Shown piece after piece: positions 6,556-15,309 of a stretch of 17,354 bases of DNA. The DNA comes from JARRJY01 sp037388705 (GTDB lineage: Bacteria > Pseudomonadota > Gammaproteobacteria > UBA6429 > Thiohalophilaceae), in contig JARRJY010000044.1 of assembly GCA_037388705.1 (NCBI GenBank), positions 1 to 17,354 of the forward strand, in the 5' to 3' direction. The notes under the pieces were generated by a model, which was given only the letters and a program-made list of their open reading frames with translations, was not told the DNA's origin and searched no databases. How positions within the stretch are numbered: the first letter of the stretch is position 1; each line of letters opens with the position of its first letter. The translations under genes were made by a program, and so were the position numbers.

Positions 6556-9429
6556 ATGCGTGTGATGGACTCTTTACAACACTTGCCTCAGCAACTTCGG
6601 GAGCCGGTGGAAAAACAATGGCAGTCATTTGTCGAACTGGACATTGACGTTTCATTAATACCCCAGGAAATCATTGAGTCATTGCCTAAAGTCTGGGCAT
6701 GTTCCGAGTTTGTGATGTTATCTTGTGTGGGTAAGCCGGATCTATTCCTGGAACTCGTACAAAGTGGAGACTTAACCACAACATATGACTGGGAGCACTA
6801 TAACCAGTCGATCATCTCTGTTTTAAATACAGGTGATGAAGAAGCTTTAAAAAAACACTTACGTTTGTTCCGCCACCGCGAAATGCTACGTATTATCTGG
6901 CGTGATATCGCCGGCTGGGCCGACCTGAAAGAAACCACCGCGGACCTGTCTCACCTGGCGGAAGCCTGTATCGATTATGCGTTAACAAATTTATACGAGT
7001 GGCATTGCCAGCTACTGGGCACACCATGTAATGCGCAGGGAGTTGCCCAGCAGATGGTAGTGATTGGTATGGGCAAGCTGGGTGCCTGGGAGCTCAACCT
7101 GTCATCAGATATCGATCTGATCTTTTGTTTTCCAGAGGAAGGTGAAACACAGGGAGCAGCTCGCCCAATTAGCAATAGCCAGTTCTTTACCAGGCTGGGT
7201 CAGAAGTTAATTCAATCACTGGATCAACAAACCGCCGATGGTTTCGTTTTTCGTGTTGATATGCGTTTGCGTCCGTTCGGCGATGGCGGTGCGCTGGCAT
7301 TGAGTTTTGCCGCGATGGAACACTATTACCAGGCCCATGGTCGTGAATGGGAACGTTACGCAATGATCAAGGCTCGCATTGTTGGTGGAGATCGCGAGGT
7401 GGGCCAGGAACTTATCGAAATGCTCAGGCCATTCGTGTTTCGACGCTACATTGATTATGGCGCTTATGATTCGCTGCGTGAAATGAAAGCCATGATCGAC
7501 AAGCAGGTCAGGCAAAAAAGCATGGCCAATAATGTCAAACTGGGCAGGGGTGGCATCCGCGAAGTCGAGTTTATTGCCCAGGTATTTCAGCTGATTCGTG
7601 GGGGACGTGAACGAAACCTGCAGGCACGCAAGGCATTGCGAATTTTGAAGCGTCTTGGTGAACAAGGTAGTTTGCCTGCTTACGCGGTTGAACAGTTAAC
7701 TGAATCGTACATTTTCCTGCGTAACACCGAGCATCGCTTGCAGGCATTTCGTGATCAACAGACGCATAACCTGCCCACGGATGAAGAGGGAAAAGCCCGC
7801 CTGGCGTTCAGTATGGGTTACAACAACTGGGACGACTTTCATCACGACCTGGAAAAACATCGCCAGCAGGTACAGCTGCATTTTGAACAGGTATTTGAAG
7901 CGCCACAAACGGATCATGAAGAGGGAGAGAATCCCTTTGAGGATTTATGGAACGAGGTACTCGATGAAGAAAGTGCTATCGAGTTACTGGGTAACCAGGG
8001 GTATCATCACCCTGGGGAGGTTATTAAACAGTTACATGAATTACGAAACAGCCGTACTTATTCGGGGTTAAGTGCCAAGGGCAGGGAACGACTGGATGAC
8101 CTGATGCCGTTATTGCTCGGTGCCGTTGGACATGCCACTAATATCGATACAACCTTTCAACGTATTCTTGAATTAATTACCCATATCGCACGACGCAGTG
8201 TTTACATTGCCTTGCTGGTGGAAACACCGTTAGCACTTTCCCAGCTGGTGCGCCTGTGCAGTGCCAGTCCATGGATTGCTAAAATTCTGAAACAGTATCC
8301 TTTACTGCTGGATGAGCTGATTGACGTGCGAGCCCTGTATGCACCTCCCGACAGGGAAGCGTTAACTAAAGAACTACGTTATCGTTTGACCTCGGTACCA
8401 CCGGGCGATGAAGAACAGGCGATGGACGCACTGCGACATTTCAAACATACCAACCTGTTACGTATTGCCGCGGCTGATGTGATGGAGGCTTTACCACTCA
8501 TGCAGGTTAGCGATCATCTGACCTGGATTGCCGAAATCATTCTTGAGGAAGCACTAGAGCTGGCCTGGCAACACATGGTTAACAAGCATGGTCGACCCGT
8601 TTGTAGCAGCGATGGCCAGGTTTGTGACAAAGGTTTTGCGATTATTGGTTATGGAAAACTGGGTGGAATCGAGCTGGGTTACGGATCTGACCTGGATATG
8701 GTGTTTTTACATGGCGGGGAAGATCTCAACCTGGTGACCCAGGGTGACAAGCCCATTGCCATCCCGATCTTTTTTGCCCGCCTTGGTCAGCGCCTGATTC
8801 ATATCTTATCAGCCCATACTTCTGCCGGCGTGTTGTATGAAGCTGACATGCGCCTTCGTCCTGATGGCGCTTCCGGTATGCTGGTAAGCAACCTCAGTGC
8901 ATTCGAAAAATACCAGGCAGAAAAAGCCTGGTTGTGGGAACACCAGGCCCTGGTCAGGGCCCGCTTTGTAGCAGGTGATCCACAAATTGCCGGGAAGTTT
9001 TTACAGATCCGTAAAAATATCCTTTCCAGGCAAAGGGAGCGTAACCAGTTACAGCAGGAAGTACGTGATATGCGCGAGAAAATGCGCAAGGAACTGGACA
9101 AGCCGCCTGCCGGTATGTTTCATCTCAAGCAGGGCAGTGGTGGTATTGTCGATATCGAGTTCCTGGTGCAGTTCATGATGCTGGCTTACTCAAATGATCA
9201 CCCGGCACTGCTGGAATGGACTGACAATATCCGCATACTGGAAACCCTGGGTAAGGCGGGTGTTATGAGCGAAGAGGAGTCTTCCGCGCTCTGCGACGTC
9301 TACCGAAACCTGCGTAGCCGGATTCATCAGCTGGCGCTACAGGAAGAAAAAGCCGTGGTTGATGATGCAGAATATGCCCGGGAACGTGAAATCGTCCGCC
9401 AGGCCTGGCAAAAATGGCTTCAGGCCTGA
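6556..9429 (+). CDS. glnE: Bifunctional glutamine synthetase adenylyltransferase/deadenylase (GlnE)
   Basis: GlnE switches glutamine synthetase off and on by adding AMP to, or removing it from, a tyrosine, under control of PII and glutamine. It has two nucleotidyltransferase domains. The N-terminal deadenylase shows GMGKLGAWELNLSSDIDLIF with aspartates 185 and 187, and RVDMRLRPFG. The C-terminal adenylylase shows GYGKLGGIELGYGSDLD from residue 698 with Asp712 and Asp714, and EADMRLRPDGASGML. Each is followed by a GGIR(D)E-type helical segment (LGRGGIREVEFIAQ; QGSGGIVDIEFLVQ). From ATG 6556 the protein has 957 residues, against 946 in E. coli. The open frame extends to a TTG at 6523, but that adds an unrelated leader. 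ATG 6565 is also possible. None has a good ribosome site. ilvE follows after 102 bases. Confidence 0.97.
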   Translation: MRVMDSLQHLPQQLREPVEKQWQSFVELDIDVSLIPQEIIESLPKVWACSEFVMLSCVGKPDLFLELVQSGDLTTTYDWEHYNQSIISVLNTGDEEALKKHLRLFRHREMLRIIWRDIAGWADLKETTADLSHLAEACIDYALTNLYEWHCQLLGTPCNAQGVAQQMVVIGMGKLGAWELNLSSDIDLIFCFPEEGETQGAARPISNSQFFTRLGQKLIQSLDQQTADGFVFRVDMRLRPFGDGGALALSFAAMEHYYQAHGREWERYAMIKARIVGGDREVGQELIEMLRPFVFRRYIDYGAYDSLREMKAMIDKQVRQKSMANNVKLGRGGIREVEFIAQVFQLIRGGRERNLQARKALRILKRLGEQGSLPAYAVEQLTESYIFLRNTEHRLQAFRDQQTHNLPTDEEGKARLAFSMGYNNWDDFHHDLEKHRQQVQLHFEQVFEAPQTDHEEGENPFEDLWNEVLDEESAIELLGNQGYHHPGEVIKQLHELRNSRTYSGLSAKGRERLDDLMPLLLGAVGHATNIDTTFQRILELITHIARRSVYIALLVETPLALSQLVRLCSASPWIAKILKQYPLLLDELIDVRALYAPPDREALTKELRYRLTSVPPGDEEQAMDALRHFKHTNLLRIAAADVMEALPLMQVSDHLTWIAEIILEEALELAWQHMVNKHGRPVCSSDGQVCDKGFAIIGYGKLGGIELGYGSDLDMVFLHGGEDLNLVTQGDKPIAIPIFFARLGQRLIHILSAHTSAGVLYEADMRLRPDGASGMLVSNLSAFEKYQAEKAWLWEHQALVRARFVAGDPQIAGKFLQIRKNILSRQRERNQLQQEVRDMREKMRKELDKPPAGMFHLKQGSGGIVDIEFLVQFMMLAYSNDHPALLEWTDNIRILETLGKAGVMSEEESSALCDVYRNLRSRIHQLALQEEKAVVDDAEYAREREIVRQAWQKWLQA

Positions 9430-9492
9430 TAAACACGCCATCTCATAAAAGACAGCGCCAGCTTTATTATATAGAATACCCCTCTTTGGTAG

Positions 9493-9507
9493 AAAACCCC
9501 GGGTTTT
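9493..9507. terminator. Small hairpin between glnE and ilvE
   Basis: AAAACC (9493-9498) can pair with GGTTTT (9502-9507) around a 3-base loop. It could be a weak terminator for glnE or only a chance palindrome just before the ilvE ribosome site. No long T-row follows. Confidence 0.25.
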
Positions 9508-9531
9508 GTAATTAGTTAGGAGAATAGCAGT

Positions 9532-10458
9532 ATGTCGACGATGGCCGATCGTGACGGAGTCATCTGGTTTGATGGAGAAATGGTGGACTGGCGTGAAGCC
9601 AAGGTCCATGTGCTGACCCATACCCTGCATTATGGCATGGGTGTGTTCGAGGGTCTGCGTGCCTACAAAACTGACAAGGGTCCGGCTATTTTCCGTTTGA
9701 AGGAACATACCGATCGCCTGTTTCGTTCCGCGCATATCATGGGTATGGAAATTCCCTTTGATAAGGATACGATTAACCAGGCGCACCTGGATTCCGTTAA
9801 ACAGAACAAGCTGGAAAGCGGGTATATCCGTCCCATGTGTTTTTATGGTTCGGAAGGTATGGGCCTGCGTGCCGATAACCTCAAGGTTCATACGATTGTT
9901 GCTGCCTGGGCATGGGGAACCTACCTGGGTGATGATGGCCTGGAAAAAGGTATACGCATCAGGACTTCTTCGTTCACGCGTCACCATGTAAACATCTCCA
10001 TGTGCAAAGCCAAGGCCAATGGTCACTACATCAATTCCATGCTGGCCCTGCAGGAAGCATTACGTGATGGTTATGATGAAGCGCTGTTGCTGGATGTCGA
10101 TGGTTTTGTCGCGGAAGGTAGTGGTGAAAATATTTTCATCGTACGTGATGGCGTAATCTATACACCGGAACTGACCTCAGCCCTGGAAGGTATTACACGC
10201 ACCACGTTAATTGAACTGGCCACTGCCCAGGGCTATGAAGTACGTGAAAAGCGTATTACCCGTGATGAAGTTTATATTGCTGATGAGGCATTCTTTACCG
10301 GCAGCGCGGCGGAAGTAACGCCTATCCGCGAACTGGATAATCGTGTTATCGGTAACGGTAAACGTGGTCCGGTTACCGAGAAACTACAAAGCCTGTACTT
10401 TGATGTGGTTCATGGTCGTGTGCCGGAATATGAACACTGGCTGGCATACGTAAAATAA
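9532..10458 (+). CDS. ilvE: Branched-chain-amino-acid aminotransferase (IlvE)
   Basis: This 308-residue PLP enzyme of fold type IV carries out the last step of leucine, isoleucine and valine synthesis, moving the amino group between glutamate and the branched 2-oxo acids. The motif HTLHYGMGVFEGLRAY (30-45) is that of the class. The PLP lysine is Lys161 in AKANGHYINSML (Lys159 in E. coli). EGSGENIF (195-202) carries the conserved glutamate, and GITRTT and FFTGSAAEVTPI are the phosphate-binding and C-terminal class motifs. The start ATG 9532 is preceded by TTAGGAGA at a good distance. D-amino acid aminotransferase and ADC lyase share the fold, but the length and motifs fit IlvE. A CHCC zinc-finger gene follows after 30 bases. 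Confidence 0.97.
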   Translation: MSTMADRDGVIWFDGEMVDWREAKVHVLTHTLHYGMGVFEGLRAYKTDKGPAIFRLKEHTDRLFRSAHIMGMEIPFDKDTINQAHLDSVKQNKLESGYIRPMCFYGSEGMGLRADNLKVHTIVAAWAWGTYLGDDGLEKGIRIRTSSFTRHHVNISMCKAKANGHYINSMLALQEALRDGYDEALLLDVDGFVAEGSGENIFIVRDGVIYTPELTSALEGITRTTLIELATAQGYEVREKRITRDEVYIADEAFFTGSAAEVTPIRELDNRVIGNGKRGPVTEKLQSLYFDVVHGRVPEYEHWLAYVK

Positions 10459-10488
10459 AAAGTATTAAATGATTACCGAGGTAGCAAG

Positions 10489-10689
10489 ATGAATCAGAAT
10501 ACAGAGCGTAAAGGGGGAAACATTACGCGTCGCTTTGAAGTGACAAAAAAGGATTTACCACTGCATTGTCCAATGGAAGGTACAGACCTGTGGAACTCGC
10601 ATCCACGTGTGTACCTGCCGATTGAAGATACAGGTTCTGCCAAGTGTCCCTATTGTGGTGCAGATTATATTTTAGTAAATAAAGACTGA
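10489..10689 (+). CDS. Small CHCC zinc-finger protein (zf-CHCC family)
   Basis: This 66-residue protein fits the zf-CHCC family, the bacterial relatives of the mitochondrial complex I subunit NDUFS6. The four likely zinc ligands are Cys27 (LHCPM), His38 (SHPRVYLPI), Cys53 and Cys56 (KCPYCGADY). The family is commonly seen near ilvE or LPS genes in gammaproteobacteria. Its role there is not settled, and no catalytic residues are apparent beyond the metal site. GAGGTAGC a few bases upstream of ATG 10489 is a good ribosome site. The stop is 4 bases before the next gene, so it is probably the first gene of the cell-surface cluster or the last of a unit with ilvE. Confidence 0.9.
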   Translation: MNQNTERKGGNITRRFEVTKKDLPLHCPMEGTDLWNSHPRVYLPIEDTGSAKCPYCGADYILVNKD

Positions 10690-10693
10690 TTTC

Positions 10694-11974
10694 GTGTTTG
10701 GAAACAGGCAGGATTTTTTACCTGGTATACCTGATGACAAAAAATCCAGGTTCATATTACTACTGATATTTTTATTCCCGATCCTGATCGCAACGGTTAA
10801 GGGAGCCAGCAGTTTATTATTGCTACTACTGTTTCTTGTCAGCTTTGGTAATTTTAGAAATAACTGGAACAAACTGGATGGAATGGAGCAGGCTGTGCTG
10901 CTGGGTATGGTCATCCTGGTATTGACAGTAGCGTTATCTTTGTTGATGAGTGAAGATGTCAGTGAAGGTTCAAGCAAGCTGGATCGATATCTACGTCTGG
11001 CATTAATCATTCCCATATATTTTACCCTGAGAATAAAGAATATCGATAGTGGTAAAATATTGTTGATGGGAGTGATTACTGCCTGTTTTGTAATGGCTGC
11101 ACAATCTTATTATGAAATTGTGATACTTCATCATGCTATGGTGCGTGGTGCCTACCATAGACTTATCTATGGCGATATGGTGGTGCTATATATGTCCCTT
11201 CTTGTAGCGTCCTGGTTGATTATGAAGCCTGAGAGTAAATACCGCTTTTATCTTATTCTTCCCATGTTGGCAGGAGGATACGCAACCGTTGCAACAGGTA
11301 GTCGTACAGCTTTTTTATTCATCCCTGTTATTATCGTGACTCTACTTTTATTATTTCGTAAACAATTGAGTCGAAAGGCCTGGGCAATAATTACTGGTGT
11401 GCTTGTTTTATTGATTGTTATTCTTACATTGCAACAGAACAGGGTTGTGGGTGGATTCACCAGGGGCCTGGAAGAAATTGAAAAATACCAGCAAGATAGT
11501 AGTGTCTATAGTTCATGGGGTGCGCGGCTCAACATGTGGTATAACAGTTGGCAGGTTTTTAAGACTGCTCCGGTGTTAGGCACAGGTGTTGGTGATTACC
11601 ATGTTGATGTAAAAAAGTTATTGAAGAAAGGGATAACAAGGGCCGATGGATTTTCTGAAGAACAAACAAATGCACATAGCATCTATTTTGAAACCCTGGC
11701 AGAAGGAGGCATAATAGGGATAGCACTGTTATTGACCTGTCTTTTTATATTGCCATCCCGTTTTTTCTATCGATATTGGAAAAACGCCATATCGAATGAA
11801 GTACGGTCGTATTCTTTGGCAGGTCTGATTATAGTCGTAGCCTTTGCCTGGTTTGGCTTGACCGAAGGATGGTTGAATCGAAATCCCATGGTGAATAGCT
11901 ATGCACTTTTATTAGTAGTGTTTATGACCAGTCTTGCCAACAAAGTTAAACCGATTGGAAACAATATATCATAA
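10694..11974 (+). CDS. O-antigen ligase / polymerase family membrane protein (Wzy_C type)
   Basis: This 426-residue integral membrane protein has about ten to twelve hydrophobic segments (first at 20-50, last near 375-412). It has the large periplasmic loop of the WaaL/Wzy_C family, running from about 250 to 335. GSRTA (202-206, Arg204) and NAHSIYFETLAEGGIIG (326-342, His328) match the conserved arginine and histidine motifs of WaaL ligases, which move undecaprenyl-linked O-antigen onto lipid A-core. A polymerase (Wzy) cannot be excluded by sequence alone, but neighbouring core genes favour a ligase. The start is GTG 10694 with no clear ribosome site, 4 bases after the previous stop, which suggests translational coupling. 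It is visibly richer in A+T than its neighbours (23 of 60 G+C at 11041-11100, against 33 of 60 in hldE at 12781-12840). Confidence 0.85.
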   Translation: MFGNRQDFLPGIPDDKKSRFILLLIFLFPILIATVKGASSLLLLLLFLVSFGNFRNNWNKLDGMEQAVLLGMVILVLTVALSLLMSEDVSEGSSKLDRYLRLALIIPIYFTLRIKNIDSGKILLMGVITACFVMAAQSYYEIVILHHAMVRGAYHRLIYGDMVVLYMSLLVASWLIMKPESKYRFYLILPMLAGGYATVATGSRTAFLFIPVIIVTLLLLFRKQLSRKAWAIITGVLVLLIVILTLQQNRVVGGFTRGLEEIEKYQQDSSVYSSWGARLNMWYNSWQVFKTAPVLGTGVGDYHVDVKKLLKKGITRADGFSEEQTNAHSIYFETLAEGGIIGIALLLTCLFILPSRFFYRYWKNAISNEVRSYSLAGLIIVVAFAWFGLTEGWLNRNPMVNSYALLLVVFMTSLANKVKPIGNNIS

Positions 11975-11990
11975 AGGAAAGATCAGCGAA

Positions 11991-13424
11991 GTGACCGTGA
12001 AAATATCAATACCTGATTTCGACAAAAGCAACGTTCTTGTTGTTGGTGATCTTATGCTGGACCGTTACTGGCATGGTGACACCTCGAGAATTTCACCAGA
12101 GGCGCCTGTGCCTGTTGTTAGAGTAGGTGATGCTGAAGAACGTGCTGGTGGTGCCGGTAACGTAGCGTTAAACATTGCTGCACTGGGTGGTCAACCAACA
12201 GTTCTTGGTCTGGTTGGCGATGACGAAGCCTCAACTGCACTGCAGAAGGTACTGGCATATAAAAATGTAAAATGTAACTTCCAGGCAGTAGCTAACAGCA
12301 AAACCATTACCAAGTTACGCATCATCAGTCGTCACCAACAGTTAATTCGTCTCGATTTTGAAGATGGTTTCGAGGGTTGTGATCATTCCGTTTTAAATGG
12401 CCAGTTCCAGAATGAAATGAATACCGCGTCTGTCGTCGTTTTATCCGATTACGGTAAAGGTACTCTGCAGGATATACAGACGCTTATAGCACTGGCCCGC
12501 GAAGAAAATAAACCGGTACTCGTTGATCCCAAGGGCAACAATTTTGCTCGTTATAAAGGTGCAACACTCATTACCCCTAACATGTCAGAATTCGAGGCGG
12601 TTGTTGGTGCTTGTCATAGTGATGATGAACTGGTCACAAAAGGTATGCACCTGCTGGATGAACTTGAACTGGAGGCATTACTGATAACGCGCAGTGAAAA
12701 GGGGATGACGTTATTGCGTCACGGCTATGATGCTCTGCATTTACCGGCACAAACCCGTGAAGTGTTCGACGTCACTGGTGCCGGTGATACGGTGATTGCA
12801 ACACTGGCTGCGGCATTATCTGCCGGTCAACCAATGGATGAAGCCACTGCACTGGCTAACCAGGCAGCGGGAATTGTGGTCAGCAAACTCGGTACCGCTA
12901 CTGTCAGTATTGAAGAGTTACAACATGCACTGCGCGATGAAGAGGAAATCACCAGTGGTGTAATGGACGAAGCGCAATTAAAAGCACTGGTGGCGGCAGC
13001 CAAAGCACGCGGTGAAAAAGTTGTCATGACAAATGGCTGTTTTGATATTTTGCATGCCGGACATGTTACTTACCTGGAGCAGGCAGCGCAGCTTGGCGAT
13101 CGCCTGGTGGTCGCTGTCAATGATGATGCCACGGTACGTCGTTTAAAAGGCGAGGACCGACCGGTCAATACCATGGAAAGACGCATGCGCATGTTATCGG
13201 CCCTTTCCTGCGTGGACTGGGTAGTACCATTTTTTGATGAAACGCCCACCGAGTTAATCTGTAATATATCCCCTGACATACTGGTAAAAGGTGGTGATAA
13301 CGATCCGGACAAGATCCCTGGTGGTGACTGTGTGCGCAAGACTGGTGGTGAAGTGCGTGTCATGAGTTATGTCGATGGTGTTTCTACAACCGGTATCATC
13401 AGCAGTATTCGCGAAAAAGAATAA
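11991..13424 (+). CDS. hldE: Bifunctional D-heptose-7-phosphate kinase / heptose-1-phosphate adenylyltransferase (HldE)
   Basis: HldE makes two steps of ADP-heptose synthesis for the LPS inner core. The N-terminal ribokinase-like domain phosphorylates D-glycero-D-manno-heptose 7-phosphate, and the C-terminal cytidylyltransferase-like domain joins AMP to the resulting heptose 1-phosphate. Visible motifs are GDLMLDRYWHGDTSRISPEAPVPVV near the N-terminus, the kinase DVTGAGDT (260-267, with catalytic Asp266) and the nucleotidyltransferase NGCFDILHAGH with HAGH at 355-358. The start at GTG 11991 gives 477 residues, the length of E. coli HldE; GTG 11997 aligns equally well with E. coli Met1. AAGGAA at 11974-11979 is the likely ribosome site, overlapping the stop of the previous gene. 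The epimerase HldD and phosphatase GmhB are not in the window. Confidence 0.97.
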   Translation: MTVKISIPDFDKSNVLVVGDLMLDRYWHGDTSRISPEAPVPVVRVGDAEERAGGAGNVALNIAALGGQPTVLGLVGDDEASTALQKVLAYKNVKCNFQAVANSKTITKLRIISRHQQLIRLDFEDGFEGCDHSVLNGQFQNEMNTASVVVLSDYGKGTLQDIQTLIALAREENKPVLVDPKGNNFARYKGATLITPNMSEFEAVVGACHSDDELVTKGMHLLDELELEALLITRSEKGMTLLRHGYDALHLPAQTREVFDVTGAGDTVIATLAAALSAGQPMDEATALANQAAGIVVSKLGTATVSIEELQHALRDEEEITSGVMDEAQLKALVAAAKARGEKVVMTNGCFDILHAGHVTYLEQAAQLGDRLVVAVNDDATVRRLKGEDRPVNTMERRMRMLSALSCVDWVVPFFDETPTELICNISPDILVKGGDNDPDKIPGGDCVRKTGGEVRVMSYVDGVSTTGIISSIREKE

Positions 13425-14516
13425 ATGACTGAAGACCATGGTGAAGCTCGGCAGGTGCAGGTTGACGTAGCCATTGTTGGTGGTGGTATTGCCGGTTTAT
13501 GGACATTATCACTACTACGTCAACATGGATATAACGCCATCCTGCTTGAAAATAATTCTTTAGGTAGTGGGCAGACCCGCTATGCACAGGGAATCATCCA
13601 TGGTGGAACCAAGTACGCACTAACGGGAAAATTAACCGCTTCATCTGAAGCTATTGCTAAAATGCCATCATTCTGGCGATCCTGCCTGCAAGGTAAAGGT
13701 GAACTCGATCTGTCCGGTGTCAGGTTAATGTCTGAGCATCAGTACATGTGGTCTACCGCAAGCCTGACCTCACGCATGGCCGGATTTTTTGCCAGTCATG
13801 CCATGCGTAGCCGTACCCAGGCATTATCAGAATCAGAACGCCCCGTAATATTTCAGGATAAACAGTTTAAAGGGCAGGTCTACAAGCTCGATGAACCGGT
13901 ACTTGATACGTCAAGTCTTGTCAGTGCACTGGCCGAAATGAACAGGAACCACCTTGTGGCCATTAAACGGCTTGCTGCTAATGATAATGTGCTGCGAGTA
14001 ACGGACATTGATGGTGATAACTATTCAATCAATGCCCGGCATGTGGTGTTAACAGCCGGCAAGGGAAATGAAGCGTTATTAGGTGTCTTTGGTAAGCAGT
14101 TACCGAAAATGCAATTGCGACCTTTAAAAATGGTTATGTTGCGAGGTGGCCTGCCGGAAATGATCTATGCACATTGCCTGGGGGCCAGTGTAAACCCAAG
14201 AATTACCATCACCAGTCATAAAGACAGTAATGGTGAAATCGTCTGGTACCTGGGTGGTCAGCTGGCGGAAGAAGGGGTGCCACGTACTGATGAAGCGCAA
14301 ATCAATGAGGCAAAGAAAGAACTGGCAAATGAAACGGATAATGCAGTTTCGGTATGCTGGCCGACCAAGCTGGCTTTTGCACCACGCCTGGCAAACAGGC
14401 TATTAAAGCAGATCCAGGAACAGGGTATCAGTGCTTCTGGAGAGCAGGTGTTACCATCATGGTCACAACCGGAAGTCGCTAAACTTCCATGGCAAGAGGA
14501 AGAATTGTGGAGTTGA
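13425..14516 (+). CDS. FAD-dependent oxidoreductase of the DAO family, function unknown
   Basis: This 363-residue flavoprotein has the dinucleotide-binding motif VAIVGGGIAGLW near residues 15-26 and a second FAD-contact pattern GSGQTRYAQGIIHGGTKYAL, of the type seen in glycerol-3-phosphate and 2-hydroxyglutarate dehydrogenases (DAO family). The later segment ARHVVLTAGKGNEAL fits the typical FAD-loop of that family. The substrate cannot be read from sequence. No signal peptide or membrane helix is evident, so it is cytoplasmic or peripheral. ATG 13425 begins at the base after the hldE stop, and its own stop is one base before the next gene's ATG, so it is certainly in the LPS operon. The tail after about 300 is short compared with full G3P dehydrogenases. 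I do not recognise it as a described LPS enzyme. Confidence 0.75.
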   Translation: MTEDHGEARQVQVDVAIVGGGIAGLWTLSLLRQHGYNAILLENNSLGSGQTRYAQGIIHGGTKYALTGKLTASSEAIAKMPSFWRSCLQGKGELDLSGVRLMSEHQYMWSTASLTSRMAGFFASHAMRSRTQALSESERPVIFQDKQFKGQVYKLDEPVLDTSSLVSALAEMNRNHLVAIKRLAANDNVLRVTDIDGDNYSINARHVVLTAGKGNEALLGVFGKQLPKMQLRPLKMVMLRGGLPEMIYAHCLGASVNPRITITSHKDSNGEIVWYLGGQLAEEGVPRTDEAQINEAKKELANETDNAVSVCWPTKLAFAPRLANRLLKQIQEQGISASGEQVLPSWSQPEVAKLPWQEEELWS

Positions 14517-14517
14517 T

Positions 14518-15300
14518 ATGCAAATAAGATCACTGGGTTCAACAGGTATCAAGACAAGTGTACTGGGCCTGGGAACTGTAAAGCTTGGGCGTGACCAGGA
14601 GGTGAAGTATCCAGGCGGATTTACTATCCCTGATGATGCCGCGGTGAAAGACTTATTAGCACTGACCCGTGATCTCGGTATTAACTTTCTCGATACGGCA
14701 CCGGCTTATGGCAATAGTGAAGAACGACTGGGCCAGTTAATGGAGTGTCCCAATGACTGGGTGATTATGACCAAGGTAGGAGAAATTTTTGAAAACGGTC
14801 AGTCGGCGTTCGATTTTTCTGCCAAACATACCCGCATGAGTGTTGAGCGCAGCATGAAACGTTTAAAGCGCGACTACCTGGATATGGTACTGGTACATTC
14901 CAATGGTGACGATATGCACATCATTAACAATGAAGGTGCGCTGGAAGAGCTGGATAAGTTAAAGCAGGAAGGCTCAATCAAATCTTTCGGTATGTCGACC
15001 AAAACGGTTGAAGGTGGACTGTGGGTTGTGGAAAACACGGATGTCGTCATGGCAACCCTTAACCTGAGTGATGATCATGACGTGCCCGTGATTGCCCGTG
15101 CTCATGAGTTAAATAAAGGCGTAGTAATCAAGAAAGGTTTACAAAGTGGACACGCTGATAAGTCCGCTGGTGGCAGTGGTGTCGAAAAAGCTTTTGAATA
15201 TATCTTTGAACATAAAGGTGTTAGCAGTGTGATTGTAGGTACGATAAATCCTGAACACCTCAGGCAAAACGTTGAGATTGTTAATAACGTCTGTGGATGA
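14518..15300 (+). CDS. Aldo/keto reductase family protein
   Basis: This 260-residue protein shows the aldo/keto reductase TIM barrel. The catalytic tetrad is Asp59 (FLDTAPAYGNSEERLG), Tyr64, Lys86 (VIMTKVG) and His127 (VLVHSN). NADPH is the usual cofactor. The late segment GVSSVIVGTINPEHLRQNVE is the family's NAD(P)H phosphate-binding strand. It is slightly shorter than many relatives (270-320 residues). The start was set at ATG 14518, because the open frame further upstream only runs through the end of the flavoprotein gene; GGAG at 14509-14512 is a good ribosome site. The stop TGA overlaps the GAGG of the waaF ribosome site. The substrate is unknown. Placement in an LPS core cluster suggests a sugar or small carbonyl made nearby, but this is an inference. 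Confidence 0.88.
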   Translation: MQIRSLGSTGIKTSVLGLGTVKLGRDQEVKYPGGFTIPDDAAVKDLLALTRDLGINFLDTAPAYGNSEERLGQLMECPNDWVIMTKVGEIFENGQSAFDFSAKHTRMSVERSMKRLKRDYLDMVLVHSNGDDMHIINNEGALEELDKLKQEGSIKSFGMSTKTVEGGLWVVENTDVVMATLNLSDDHDVPVIARAHELNKGVVIKKGLQSGHADKSAGGSGVEKAFEYIFEHKGVSSVIVGTINPEHLRQNVEIVNNVCG

Positions 15301-15309
15301 GGGATCAGC

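Noticed and set aside
11934..11990. Earlier start for hldE inside the O-antigen ligase gene
   Set aside because: The extra 19 residues have no counterpart in HldE, and GTG 11991 gives 477 residues, as in E. coli.
14431..14517. Earlier start for the aldo/keto reductase overlapping the flavoprotein gene
   Set aside because: The family begins at MQIRSLGSTG, and ATG 14518 has GGAG at the right distance. The longer reading has unrelated residues.
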